Of a DNA stretch of 64,000 bases, positions 43,787 through 52,747 are shown piece after piece; within the stretch, counting starts at the first letter, position 1; each line of letters opens with the position of its first letter. Below the pieces are notes generated by a model that was given only the letters and a program-made list of their open reading frames with translations, made no database searches and had not been told where the DNA came from. Source of the stretch: Candidatus Poribacteria bacterium (lineage in GTDB: Bacteria > Poribacteria > WGA-4E > WGA-3G); contig VXMD01000041.1 in NCBI GenBank assembly GCA_009841255.1, positions 1 through 64,000 of the forward strand, read 5' to 3'. The position numbers and the translations under genes were made by a program.

Positions 43787-44580
43787 ATGCCAATACCCAA
43801 TTTCCCCGATAAACATAGATCACGTCCCATCATCACGCCACAACAGCACGTCGCGTACTTCCGTCAACAAGGCCTTATCCCCGATTTCCCGATTCCCGAG
43901 AGCGTTATTTTCTGCTATGAAGGGAATCTTCTTAAGCGAATTGCTAACATCGAAAGTGTTGAGCAGGTTCACGGAGTAGGGGCGGATTCTACTTGCTGAC
44001 TGAAACCGACAATCGCGTGGCAGTTAGCGGTAACAACGGCATCGGTGCCCCCGGCGTCTCAATGATTCTTGAACTTTTGATAGAATTGGGGGTTAAACGA
44101 TTTATCAACGTAGGCATCGCGGGTGGATTACAAAAAAGTTCTCACATTGGTGATGTCGTTGTTTGTACCAGTGCTATTCGTGATGAAGGCGTTTCATATC
44201 ACTACTTGGAAGATCCCTCAGCACCTGCACTGCCGTCCGAAAACCTGACAACAGAACTCAGGCGAATCCTTGCGCGCGACGGCATTTCTTATACACAGGG
44301 AGCAACATGGACCACCGACGCTTTTTTTCGTGAAACAATTGGAGAGATTCAGCATTATCAACAGGAAGGGGTTGTCACGGTTGAGATGGAGGCCGCCGCT
44401 TTACTCGCTATTAGTACGCTGCGCGGCGTGGATATGGCATCAGGGTTTGTCATCAGTGATCTGGTGGCAGACTTGGTATGGCATCCACAAATCCTCGCCC
44501 AAGAAACACACGAGCGTTTATTCCGCCTGTATCAGGCAGCACGTGCAACCTTAAACGAAACGCATAAAAACCAACGCTAA
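43787..44580 (+). pseudogene. Nucleoside phosphorylase-family gene with a frameshift
   Basis: The first frame (43787-43999) encodes 70 residues ending HGVGADSTC; the second continues with LLTETDNRVAVSGNNGIGAPGVS, VKRFINVGIAGGLQ and VTVEMEAAALLAIS, hallmarks of the uridine/purine phosphorylase family (PNP_UDP_1). Joining the frames at about 43988 by adding one T restores ADFYLLTETD and a protein of about 264 residues, the usual size. A one-base deletion (or sequencing error) is the simplest reading. It is followed 12 nt later by a dioxygenase gene. Confidence 0.72.
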
Positions 44581-44591
44581 AGGGAATTAAA

Positions 44592-45413
44592 ATGCCAATA
44601 TTGACACAGACCCATCGTGAACATTTCGATGAATACGGATACATGGTCATCGAAAATGCCGTCCCAATTGAGCTTTGCGATGCAGTCGTTGACGCGATCT
44701 TTGCGTTCTTAGAAATGGACCCTTCAAACCCAAATGACTGGTACCGCGCACCGCACAAACCTGGGGCAGGCATGGTGGAAATGTACCAACACCAAGCCAT
44801 GTGGAACGTTTATCAACACCCACCGATCCATCAAATCTATACCGAAGTCTACGGTACCCATCGGATTTGGGTACACCCCGACCGCGTCAACATGAAACCG
44901 CCGAAACATTCCGACCATCCTGAATGGGATCATAAAGGGATGTATCATTGGGACGCCGACACCACCAAATTACCGCTTGACTTCGGCACCCAAGGTGTCC
45001 TGTTCTTGACGGACACAACCGATAACCAAGGATCTTTTGTCTGCTGGCCCGGCGCACATAAGTCGCTGATTGACCAAGAAAACCCGTGGGTTCCAGAAAT
45101 TTCGCCGGAGCATTTCATTCAAGTACCTGCGAAGGCGGGGTCATTGCTCATTTGGCATAAAGCACTTCCGCATGGTAATGGTCGCAATACCTCCGATAAG
45201 CTACGATTGGCGCAATACATGAACTTCTATCCCGTCCCCGATCCGATAGATGAGGAACGACGGCAAGAACGCATCACCTTGTGGCGGGAGCGGAGAGCAT
45301 TGGGTCGCGGTCCCTATCCTGGCGACCCACGCGGTTGGGAAGCGAAAAACTATGGGTCCGCAAAACTGACACCCTTAGGACGAAAACTGCTGGGGCTTGA
45401 TTTGTGGGACTAA
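44592..45413 (+). CDS. Phytanoyl-CoA dioxygenase-family (PhyH) protein 1
   Basis: 273 residues, no signal peptide. This Fe(II)/2-oxoglutarate-dependent fold shows HWDAD (His about 119 and Asp about 121 as iron ligands), LPHGNG (distal His near 194) and KLRLAQYMNFYP with the Arg that binds 2-oxoglutarate. Substrates of this family range over fatty acyl chains and small secondary metabolites; this one is unknown. It starts 12 nt after the phosphorylase gene, and its stop overlaps that of the convergent LamG gene by 4 nt. Confidence 0.83.
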   Translation: MPILTQTHREHFDEYGYMVIENAVPIELCDAVVDAIFAFLEMDPSNPNDWYRAPHKPGAGMVEMYQHQAMWNVYQHPPIHQIYTEVYGTHRIWVHPDRVNMKPPKHSDHPEWDHKGMYHWDADTTKLPLDFGTQGVLFLTDTTDNQGSFVCWPGAHKSLIDQENPWVPEISPEHFIQVPAKAGSLLIWHKALPHGNGRNTSDKLRLAQYMNFYPVPDPIDEERRQERITLWRERRALGRGPYPGDPRGWEAKNYGSAKLTPLGRKLLGLDLWD

Positions 45414-46210
45414 TATTTCTTAAGCATCCCCCAACTTGTGGCTAACTTCCCTTGCGGTTCCACACCGAGTGCCGCTTGTAATCCATTGTCCATGATTGCT
45501 TTGATCTGTTTTTCAGTCAAATCCACGTTGAAGATGGCAACCTCATCGAAAAGACCGAACATAAATTGGTGGTGCGCCAGAAAATCACCCATGTTAACCT
45601 CCTGGTCCTCAGCATTCGTGTCCATCGCCTGATCGTTGCCCTCTTTGGACTGAAGCTTACCGTCAACATAGAGATCGTGGTCCTTCACAGCATCTGAACC
45701 CTTGGGAAAAACCACCGCCATGTGATGCCACTCTTTATCACAGACGTCGTCTGCGCCATAATTTTGCCCACCGGCAACTTCAATTCTCAAGTTGCACTCC
45801 GCACCTCTCAAGTGTGCCCGGATGTAGTATTTTTCCCCTGTCAGATTTGGTCCCCATTTCACCCATGAATGTTCTCTGGTGTCCCCTGCTTTAAACCAGA
45901 AGACCGTCGTTCTGGGATCTGTGCCACCAATCCCTGCGTAGTCAGTAACAATCAAATTGTCATCTTTACCGTCGTAGTCCAGACACTGCCCGAACACACC
46001 TTTGGTGTATTTCGCACCAGAGATGTCCCCGTCTCGACCGTTCCCAGAAATATCCTTGGCGACGGTGCCTTTCCCTTCATCAAAGAGGTATGCGACCTCA
46101 ACAGTCTCCGGATCAAGTATAGCAGTATGGCTGATACTCGTAACCAATACTCCGAGAGTGACAGCGATTAACCAAACCAGCGCAAAATTGGCTCGAGTTC
46201 TAAGTTTCAT
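45410..46210 (-). CDS. Secreted LamG-domain protein
   Basis: 266 residues. The signal peptide ends near SHTA. The domain carries VEVAYLFDEGKG, TVFWFKAGD, HHMAVVFPKG, HDLYVDGKLQ and FGLFDEVAIFN, typical of LamG jelly rolls with calcium-binding edges. The tail EPQGKLATSWGMLKKY matches those of the proteins at 5078 and 25266. GGAGGAAAAA lies upstream of the start (46210). Its stop codon overlaps that of the dioxygenase on the other strand. Confidence 0.75.
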   Translation of the reverse strand: MKLRTRANFALVWLIAVTLGVLVTSISHTAILDPETVEVAYLFDEGKGTVAKDISGNGRDGDISGAKYTKGVFGQCLDYDGKDDNLIVTDYAGIGGTDPRTTVFWFKAGDTREHSWVKWGPNLTGEKYYIRAHLRGAECNLRIEVAGGQNYGADDVCDKEWHHMAVVFPKGSDAVKDHDLYVDGKLQSKEGNDQAMDTNAEDQEVNMGDFLAHHQFMFGLFDEVAIFNVDLTEKQIKAIMDNGLQAALGVEPQGKLATSWGMLKKY

Positions 46211-46495
46211 TTTTTCCTCCGTGTCAAAAATACGATTCAGATTTCAGATCCAAATCCTACAATTGTCAGTGTAGAATATAGGGCTGCTTTCGTAGATCAC
46301 TCTAAAGTTTTCTAAGAAATGGATTGTAGCAAAATCGCTCGAAATAAGCAAGAGAAAAATAGTAGTAGCAGTGTGTGACTTTCATTGATTTCACAAGTCC
46401 ATACCAGGTATAATATAATGTGATATGGGGTTGCCTTTTAGCACCCAATTTTTCTTTTACATTTAGAGAGGATAAACCGATAATTCTATATAACG

Positions 46496-47119
46496 ATGAA
46501 TACCCAAAAGGCATACAATGCCTGGTCAGCAACTTATGATTCCGATGAGAACCGCACTCGATATTTAGATCAGGTTGTCACCGAGAAAACACTGGCAAAT
46601 TCGCGCTATAATTCAATCCTTGAGATCGGCTGTGGAACCGGAAAAAACACCTACCTACTCGCACAGATCGGTGAACGTGTTCATGCAATCGACTTCTCAG
46701 AAGGCATGATTTCTCTCGCTAGAAAGAACGTGAAATCCAGTAATGTAACCTTCTCTCTCGCCGACCTCACACGCCCGTGGCACTATGATAATGCCTCTGC
46801 CGATCTTGTCGTCTGTAACCTCGTCCTTGAGCATGTAGAAGATCTCGCATTCATATTCTCAGAAGCCTCCCGGGTATTGACCTCTGGTGGGCACTTCTTC
46901 ATTTGTGAACTTCATCCTTTCAGGCAATATCAAGGGACACAGGCAAACTTTCAAACTGCTCACAAAACAATAGAAATTCAGGCATTCGTGCATCATATAT
47001 CAGATTTTCTGGACGCTGCCGAAAGTAGTGGGTTCCGCCTTAAGGAATTCAAGGAATGGTGGCATGAAACAGATCAAAACAAACCTCCAAGACTCATCTC
47101 ATTTATGTTGAAAAAGTAA
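46496..47119 (+). CDS. Class I SAM-dependent methyltransferase
   Basis: 207 residues. Motif I EIGCGTGKNTYLLAQ, acidic HAIDFSEGM and post-motif VVCNLVLEHVEDL fit the Methyltransf_11/25 group, which methylates small molecules or quinone-type compounds. It ends ISFMLKK. No strong ribosome binding site is seen. It is followed by the regulator gene 112 nt later; a 285-nt gap before it contains AT-rich promoter-like sequence. Confidence 0.78.
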   Translation: MNTQKAYNAWSATYDSDENRTRYLDQVVTEKTLANSRYNSILEIGCGTGKNTYLLAQIGERVHAIDFSEGMISLARKNVKSSNVTFSLADLTRPWHYDNASADLVVCNLVLEHVEDLAFIFSEASRVLTSGGHFFICELHPFRQYQGTQANFQTAHKTIEIQAFVHHISDFLDAAESSGFRLKEFKEWWHETDQNKPPRLISFMLKK

Positions 47120-47156
47120 AAAAAAGCACTGATGCAAAAATTTTTTGAAAAAAAAA

Positions 47157-47218
47157 TTGACAAAGGAAAAAACATGTGATATAATATTAACACTGTAAAG
47201 TTAGATTACTCTGTAAAC
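47157..47218 (+). promoter_or_regulatory. Promoter and operator of the TetR-type gene
   Basis: TTGACA (47157-47162), 17 nt, TATAAT (47180-47185), a perfect sigma-70 promoter. Directly after it lie TTAACACTGTAAAGTTA (47187-47203) and TTACTCTGTAAAC (47206-47218). The first resembles the operators before 47947 and 49725, so the regulator probably represses itself. Confidence 0.65.
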
Positions 47219-47231
47219 GAAGGTTAAAGCG

Positions 47232-47843
47232 ATGGGTACGAAAGAGCGAAGGACAAGGGAAAAAGAACAGCTGCGACAGCAAATTCTTGTTGCCGCACGA
47301 GAACTGTTTGTCAATGAAGGTTATGAGAAGGTCTCCATGCGAAAAATTGCCAACAAGATCGAATACTCACCGACAACGATCTATCTCTATTTCAAAGACA
47401 AGGCAGATCTTTTAGATTCCCTTTGTCAGGAAACACTCCTGAACCTATTGAACACACTCGAGCAGCTAAAAAGAGATAAGAGCGACCCGATCGAGACTTT
47501 GAGAAAAAGTGGGCGCGCCTATGTTGAGTTCGGTCTCAAATATCCGCAAGATTACAAACTGACATTTGTCATCCGCCCCCAGTTCCAGAAAGGCTTAGGT
47601 CTGGAGGAAGGATCCGTTGGCGAAAAGGTGTTCAATTACTTACGCGAAATGGTTTCTGAGTGTATCCATCAGAGGAAATTCCGTCAGATGGATGTCGAAA
47701 CCACCGGTCAGGTGCTGTGGTCAGCGGTTCATGGTGTCACATTGCTTTTGATCGATTTCCCTGATTTCCCTTGGGCTGAGAAAGATAAATTGATAGACAC
47801 AGTAATTCACACAACCATTGAAGGCTTGAAGGCATCGGTTTAA
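47232..47843 (+). CDS. TetR/AcrR-family transcriptional regulator
   Basis: 203 residues. The N-terminal domain has QILVAARELFVNEGYEKVSMRKIANKI, then YSPTTIYLYFKDKADLLDSL, the canonical TetR HTH. The C-terminal domain (about 85-200) is helical, the ligand-binding part. Sites like that in its own promoter lie before the two repeat-protein genes downstream (47947, 49725), so it probably controls all three. The inducer is unknown. Confidence 0.82.
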   Translation: MGTKERRTREKEQLRQQILVAARELFVNEGYEKVSMRKIANKIEYSPTTIYLYFKDKADLLDSLCQETLLNLLNTLEQLKRDKSDPIETLRKSGRAYVEFGLKYPQDYKLTFVIRPQFQKGLGLEEGSVGEKVFNYLREMVSECIHQRKFRQMDVETTGQVLWSAVHGVTLLLIDFPDFPWAEKDKLIDTVIHTTIEGLKASV

Positions 47844-47880
47844 AACTGTCTGGCAAAGGGTGCCTATATTTTTTCGCCTA

Positions 47881-47901
47881 TAAGTTAACACTGTAAACTT
47901 A
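47881..47901 (+). promoter_or_regulatory. TetR-type operator before the first VCBS-like gene
   Basis: Starts TAAGTT and ends AACTTA around ACACTGT: a 21-bp palindrome with only two mismatched positions besides its centre. A half-site ATGTTAA follows at 47908-47914. The ATG at 47947 is 45 bp downstream. Confidence 0.6.
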
Positions 47902-47946
47902 TTTATCTATGTTAATATATTCGCAAACTTGAAAAGGAAAATAAAA

Positions 47947-49593
47947 ATGAAAGCGCGAAACCTGTTCTCAATACTAACCCTTGGTGTCCTTCTATCTGGA
48001 TACCTAAGCCTGTTTGGCGAAGAGGTCGAGCAGACACCACCTGACCCTGTAGAACTCACTTTCGATCAGTATGAAGTCGTTATTGGTGCAGCGAAACGCC
48101 AGACCGTTCTGACAGGATTTCTTCTCAATGGCGATTTCGCGGAACTTGCTGTGGTGCACATCGATGAGAACGGTAACCGCCGTTTGCGCATCTACGCGTT
48201 CGATGATAACACTTGGGCATCGAAACTCGACACAACGCTACGTCCCGAGGTGTTGTTCGTCGATATAGCAAATATTGACGGGCAGGACCGATTGATTGCA
48301 TACGAACACAACCGCCTGAACTGGTTTGATCCCGAATCGGCGACGGAACGCCTGCTGGTGCCGGTTACTTCAAACTTCAAGCCGCCGCGCAAAGGCGAAA
48401 TCCCGCATGTAGACATCACTCAGGACGTGAACGCCGACAATCGCGACGACCTGGTAGTGCCTGACTTAGATGGCTTCTGGGTGTTCATCCAGATGCGCGA
48501 CGGCACGTTCGCCGATCCAGTGAAACTCGGTCCGTCTACTGAGATGAAGAGGATCCTTGGAGCCGACGGGTATCGATACGATCCTTGGTCTCAGAGCCGT
48601 ATCTATGAGATCGATTACGACAGAGACGGTCTCACCGACCTGGCATTCTGGAACGAGGACCATTTCGAGGTACATCTCCAAGATGAGCGCGGGCTGTTTG
48701 CACCGAAGGCTAAGACCTTCATGACCGAGGTCGCATTTGACTCGGACCGACTCTCCTCACTCATTACAGGAAACATGACCGGAAAGGTACTCCACTCGTT
48801 GGCAGACCTGAACGACGACGGCATCGCCGACCTGATAGTTTTCAAACTTTCGGGCCGGGACATCCCCAGCAAGCATTCCAGTTACGAGGTCCATTTCGGT
48901 GCGCCAACACCGGAGGGTGGCATCGTGTTCTCACAGGAGGCTGACCTCGCCTTCCAATCGAACGGAAAAATCCAACTTGGGATGGACCGGCACGACTTCA
49001 ATCGTGATGGTCAGGTCGCCTTAATGATAACAACTATCGATCTTGAGTTCCTCAAGGGCAGCCTCTGGAAGAGCGTTAAGGGATTCATGGGTGACGATGT
49101 CTGGCTGGGTCTCGAATTCTACCGAATGGAACAAGGTCGTTACTCCGACACACCCAACACCATTCGCAAAATAGCGTTGGACGGTGTGCCCAGCCACCGA
49201 GAGCCGGGATGGGTACCACTGGGGGTCGTGCTTCGAGGCGCGACACACGAGAAACGGAACGCCCAAAAAAACTATCCACGAGCGTTCAACACAACCTTGC
49301 GCATTGGGGATGTGACCGGCAACGGTCGCTCAGATCTGCTCATCGGGGATCACCCTCGGATTATGGATGTTTTTGTAGGCGTGTCGGGACCTGAAATGTT
49401 CATCCAGCACCCTCAGGAAGTGAAGGTCGCCATTCCCAACGATGAGGAATATACCTGGTTAGTGGATCTCAATAGGGACGGCGTCCAAGATATCCTGATG
49501 CATCACCCATTCACGCTACGAGACGCCCACGGAGCACCGATACAACCTCTGGGAACCGAACCCCACCGTGTGACGATGTTGATTGCGCGATAA
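47947..49593 (+). CDS. VCBS/FG-GAP-like exported protein, paralogue 1 (no lipobox Cys)
   Basis: About 548 residues from ATG 47947 (AAAAGGAAAATAAAA upstream). The signal peptide ends LLSGYLSLFGEE where the paralogue at 49725 has LLSGCSGL; Tyr replaces the lipid-modified Cys, so this one may be released or periplasmic. The body carries FG-GAP/VCBS blades with Asp loops (DITQDVNADNRDDLVV, EIDYDRDGLTDLAFW, LADLNDDGIADLIVF, DLNRDGVQDILMH), a probable propeller of calcium-binding type. Next to a TetR-type operator, it is likely coregulated with its paralogue. Confidence 0.72.
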   Translation: MKARNLFSILTLGVLLSGYLSLFGEEVEQTPPDPVELTFDQYEVVIGAAKRQTVLTGFLLNGDFAELAVVHIDENGNRRLRIYAFDDNTWASKLDTTLRPEVLFVDIANIDGQDRLIAYEHNRLNWFDPESATERLLVPVTSNFKPPRKGEIPHVDITQDVNADNRDDLVVPDLDGFWVFIQMRDGTFADPVKLGPSTEMKRILGADGYRYDPWSQSRIYEIDYDRDGLTDLAFWNEDHFEVHLQDERGLFAPKAKTFMTEVAFDSDRLSSLITGNMTGKVLHSLADLNDDGIADLIVFKLSGRDIPSKHSSYEVHFGAPTPEGGIVFSQEADLAFQSNGKIQLGMDRHDFNRDGQVALMITTIDLEFLKGSLWKSVKGFMGDDVWLGLEFYRMEQGRYSDTPNTIRKIALDGVPSHREPGWVPLGVVLRGATHEKRNAQKNYPRAFNTTLRIGDVTGNGRSDLLIGDHPRIMDVFVGVSGPEMFIQHPQEVKVAIPNDEEYTWLVDLNRDGVQDILMHHPFTLRDAHGAPIQPLGTEPHRVTMLIAR

Positions 49594-49609
49594 ACGCAAA
49601 GAAGAAAAT

Positions 49610-49647
49610 ATTGTCCCGCAGGTTTCCCACACGCGGCTTGCCTACGC
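49610..49647 (+). repeat. Short dispersed repeat, intergenic copy
   Basis: Begins ATTGTCCCGCAGG and ends GGCTTGCCTACGC. It matches a block inside the next gene (50022-50056) with 3 gaps and about 3 substitutions, and holds an imperfect hairpin. It looks like a small REP-type element. Confidence 0.5.
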
Positions 49648-49662
49648 CCAATTCTTCGCCTA

Positions 49663-49683
49663 TAAATTAACACTGTAAACTTA
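49663..49683 (+). promoter_or_regulatory. TetR-type operator before the second VCBS-like gene
   Basis: TAAATT, ACACTGT core, AACTTA: same as the site at 47881 with one change. A half-site ATGTTAA follows at 49690-49696. The start codon (49725) is 41 bp further on. Confidence 0.6.
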
Positions 49684-49724
49684 TTTATCTATGTTAACAA
49701 ATGGAAATCCAAAGGAGGATAAAA

Positions 49725-51392
49725 ATGAAAAAGCGAAACCCATCTCATAAACGCTTTCTTTCTGAAAAACTGAACTCGGTCGCCGAGCACATAAGTCCTT
49801 ATCGACGAAGCCTGTTCACCATACTGATTTTTGGAGTCCTCCTGTCGGGCTGTTCAGGTCTATCCAGCCAAGCGGTCGACCCGATGAGGTCTATCCCTTC
49901 GGAACTGACGTTCGAGCCGTACGAGATCGTTACTGGCACAGCGAAACACCAAACCGTTTTGACAGGGTTTCTGCTCGGTAGTCCTATCGCAGAACTTGTT
50001 GTGGTGAGCGTTGATGAAAACATTGTCCCGCAAGCCCACACGCGGCCTGCGTACGCACACTTACACATCTATGCGTTCAGCGACAGGACATGGATGCCGA
50101 GACATCATATAAGACTGCGTCCCGAAGTTTTGCTCGTTGATGTTGCCAACATCGGCGGGCGCGACCGCCTAATCACGTACGAGTCGGGTCAACTAAATTG
50201 GTTCGATCCTGAATCCGCGACGGAACATGTACTGGTGACAGTTCCTTCCATGGTGCCACCTCCCCACACCAATATCCCTCACGTAGACCTGACTCACGAC
50301 GTGAACGGCGATGATCGTGAGGATCTGGTAATACCGGATTCTGACGGCTTCTGGGTGTTCGTTCAGACGGAGAATGATGGTTTCACAGATCCGCTAAAAC
50401 TCGGTCCGTCCACCACGGTAAATAGAATCTACCATCCGGATGAATATCGACACACGCCATGGAATAAGAGTCGTATCCACGAGATGGATTACAACCGAGA
50501 TGGACGAAATGACCTGGTGTTCTGGAACACAGACCGCTTTGAAGTTCATCATCAAGACGAACACGGAGGCTTTGCTTCGGTAGCGACAACCTTCACGACC
50601 CAAGTGGCGTTTGACACCGATGATCTCGCTTCGCTTGCCGCGCCACATGGGGTTCGCCACAGGCTTAGAGATCACAATCCTACCGGAAACCTGACGGGAA
50701 GGGTGCTGCACTCGCTAACCGATATGAATAACGATGGCATCGTCGATCTCGCGATCTTCTCACTGTTGGGCGGGAGTTTGTGGCACATGCACTCCAGCTA
50801 CGAGGTGCATCTCGGCACGCCGACACCTGATGGAGGCATTGCATTCTCGCCCGACGTTAGCACTGCTATTCACGCAGAGGGTATCCCGTTCGGAATGGGG
50901 CAGTACGACTTTGACCGGGACGGACAGATTGATGTGATGTTCACAACCCTCAAACTCGGTGTTTTTAGGGTTATCGGCATACTCATCGACGGAATTCTGA
51001 GCGGTTCTGTGTCGCGGGATCTCGAGATTTACCGTATGAAAGACGGCATCTACCCTAAAAAGCCGAATGCCACCCGTAAAATCGAGGTGTATCCACGCAG
51101 CGAGTCAGGGGAAAAAGCCGCGACCTTCCCGTCATTGCTGATTGGGGATGTCAACGGTGACAAATATTTGGACCTGTTGGTGCAGAAGGAGTGGAAAGAG
51201 CTTCGCGTCTTTCTCGGCGTGCCCGGACCAAACCTGTTCACCCGAAAGCCTAAAAAAGTGGCAGTAACCGTTCCCAACAACGAAAAACATACGTGGCTGG
51301 TTGATCTTAACAAAGACGACAAGCAGGATATTCTCATGTATCATCCCGATACAACTGATTCACACCGAGTAACACTACTGATCGCTCACTAA
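49725..51392 (+). CDS. VCBS/FG-GAP-like lipoprotein, paralogue 2
   Basis: 555 residues from ATG 49725 (AAAGGAGGATAAAA upstream). The signal peptide ends LLSGC-SGL, a good lipobox. The body follows the paralogue at 47947 with calcium-loop blades (DLTHDVNGDDREDLVI, EMDYNRDGRNDLVFW, MTDMNNDGIVDLAIF, DLNKDDKQDILMY). An extra segment IVPQAHTRPAYAHLH near residues 100-114, absent from paralogue 1, is encoded by a copy of a short repeat (50022-50056). It probably shares TetR control and is followed 18 nt later by a small barrel gene. Confidence 0.75.
   Translation: MKKRNPSHKRFLSEKLNSVAEHISPYRRSLFTILIFGVLLSGCSGLSSQAVDPMRSIPSELTFEPYEIVTGTAKHQTVLTGFLLGSPIAELVVVSVDENIVPQAHTRPAYAHLHIYAFSDRTWMPRHHIRLRPEVLLVDVANIGGRDRLITYESGQLNWFDPESATEHVLVTVPSMVPPPHTNIPHVDLTHDVNGDDREDLVIPDSDGFWVFVQTENDGFTDPLKLGPSTTVNRIYHPDEYRHTPWNKSRIHEMDYNRDGRNDLVFWNTDRFEVHHQDEHGGFASVATTFTTQVAFDTDDLASLAAPHGVRHRLRDHNPTGNLTGRVLHSLTDMNNDGIVDLAIFSLLGGSLWHMHSSYEVHLGTPTPDGGIAFSPDVSTAIHAEGIPFGMGQYDFDRDGQIDVMFTTLKLGVFRVIGILIDGILSGSVSRDLEIYRMKDGIYPKKPNATRKIEVYPRSESGEKAATFPSLLIGDVNGDKYLDLLVQKEWKELRVFLGVPGPNLFTRKPKKVAVTVPNNEKHTWLVDLNKDDKQDILMYHPDTTDSHRVTLLIAH
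50022..50056 (+). repeat. Short dispersed repeat, copy inside a lipoprotein gene
   Basis: Begins ATTGTCCCGCAAG and ends GGCCTGCGTACGC; nearly the same as 49610-49647. It adds about 9 residues in frame compared with the paralogous gene. Confidence 0.55.
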
Positions 51393-51410
51393 ACAAAAAG
51401 GAGAAAAACA

Positions 51411-51923
51411 ATGACACGCCCAATTTTTTTCATGTTTTGCATATTTTTCGGATTAACCCTCAGTCTCTCAGCGCAGGCAGAGGGAACGGACCTTACCAAA
51501 GACTTTGGCATTGGACTTCAAGGCGCAACGTCTGAATTTGGTGGAATCAGTTTTCGGTATAATGGATTCGCACCCGTATACCTTCAAACGGTTGGACGTT
51601 TTATTCTCAACGAGGGGAATAGCGATCACATGTTAGGCGCCGGTGTTTCGTATGCCATATTCGAGCATCAAAGTAGGTGGCACGCATCTCGACTCTACTT
51701 CACTTTAGAGGGTACTTGGCGATACAAAAAAGAGCAGGAACTCCTTACCACGACATTAGGCGGTGGGCTCGCTTTTGGAGGCGAACTTGTGTTTTCACTC
51801 GGTGGGATCCCGCTCGGCTTGAATGTAGAAGTCGGTCAAGGATTCGGCAGGGAAAAAACGGATTCACAATCTAAAGGTATCGCTGGTGTTTACGTAGGAA
51901 TGGGTATACATGCCTATTTCTAA
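51411..51923 (+). CDS. Small outer-membrane barrel-type protein
   Basis: 170 residues. The signal peptide ends SLSAQA-E. The rest is a series of beta strands (FGGISFRYNGFAPVYLQTVGRF, HMLGAGVSYAIF, SRLYFTLEGTWRYK, LGGGLAFGGELVF) ending in the aromatic IHAYF, typical of eight- or ten-stranded barrels. GGAGAAAAACA precedes the start. It lies 18 nt after the lipoprotein gene, so it is likely cotranscribed and under the same TetR operator. Confidence 0.65.
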   Translation: MTRPIFFMFCIFFGLTLSLSAQAEGTDLTKDFGIGLQGATSEFGGISFRYNGFAPVYLQTVGRFILNEGNSDHMLGAGVSYAIFEHQSRWHASRLYFTLEGTWRYKKEQELLTTTLGGGLAFGGELVFSLGGIPLGLNVEVGQGFGREKTDSQSKGIAGVYVGMGIHAYF

Positions 51924-52091
51924 ACTGATTGCTGATACTGAATGCTTCTGGAAGAAATAGGGATTTCTATAGTAGAAAGAGAGCTTCTCGTGATATAATG
52001 AGATAAGCAAATCTTTTCCCTTAACTTCTATCCCGTTAGTTCGAATTCACGTTATTTTTAGATCTCTCTACCGATTAGGATTGGAGGAAGC

Positions 52092-52580
52092 ATGCAAGGT
52101 TTAAACATCCGACGATGGTCGACCCCACTCATAATAGGTGCAGGTATCTTTGTTGCGATTACGGGTCTCTTCATGTTCTTCATCGCAGAAAATCCTGTCA
52201 AATTCGCACATGAACTCGTTGGGATTACGTTCTCCGTTGCTATTGTTCTGCATATTCTGAGCAATTGGCGACCCTTCAAGAGGTATTTCTCGCAACGCGG
52301 TGCTATCAGTATCATAGCACTTGCTTGGTTAGTCGGTATCAGTTTGGTCACGACATCGGTCCTTCGGGACAACGAAGAACCTGAGGAACTCATCGTTAAT
52401 CACATCGAGCAGACTCCTATTGTCCTGCTTGCACCCGTCGTTGGCATGGACGTGAGCGAACTTGTCGATCAACTCAGCGACGACGGTTTTGCTGTTGACA
52501 ACCCTGAGATGTCTATTGAGCAACTGGCACATCAACACAATGCAGACACCGATGACATCCTTCTCTCTGTATTTCGCTAA
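52092..52580 (+). CDS. DUF4405-like membrane protein
   Basis: 162 residues. Three hydrophobic helices (about 12-34, 42-60, 74-92) with HELVGITFSVAIVLHILSNWRPF, where His pairs could bind haem, fit the DUF4405/cytochrome b561-like group. The last 60 residues are soluble and acidic (EQTPIVLLAPVVGMDVSELVDQL). GGAGGAAGC precedes ATG 52092. It stands alone and may be an electron-transfer membrane anchor (inference). Confidence 0.65.
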   Translation: MQGLNIRRWSTPLIIGAGIFVAITGLFMFFIAENPVKFAHELVGITFSVAIVLHILSNWRPFKRYFSQRGAISIIALAWLVGISLVTTSVLRDNEEPEELIVNHIEQTPIVLLAPVVGMDVSELVDQLSDDGFAVDNPEMSIEQLAHQHNADTDDILLSVFR

Positions 52581-52747
52581 CGAATACACTCTTACAGTTG
52601 GCACAAAAACAATTCACGGAGCCTATGTCGGAACAAAGACTTCCGCAGAGAAATAATTATGGACTGGAGGTTTCACGGCGGCGCACACAGGCGATGTTGG
52701 ATGCGTTTGACCGGCAGTTCCCTGAATAGCGTCGGATTCACATCCAT

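Noticed and set aside
52598-52615. TTGGCACAAAAAC as a sigma-54 promoter
   Set aside because: No TTGC at the -12 position, and it lies between convergent genes.
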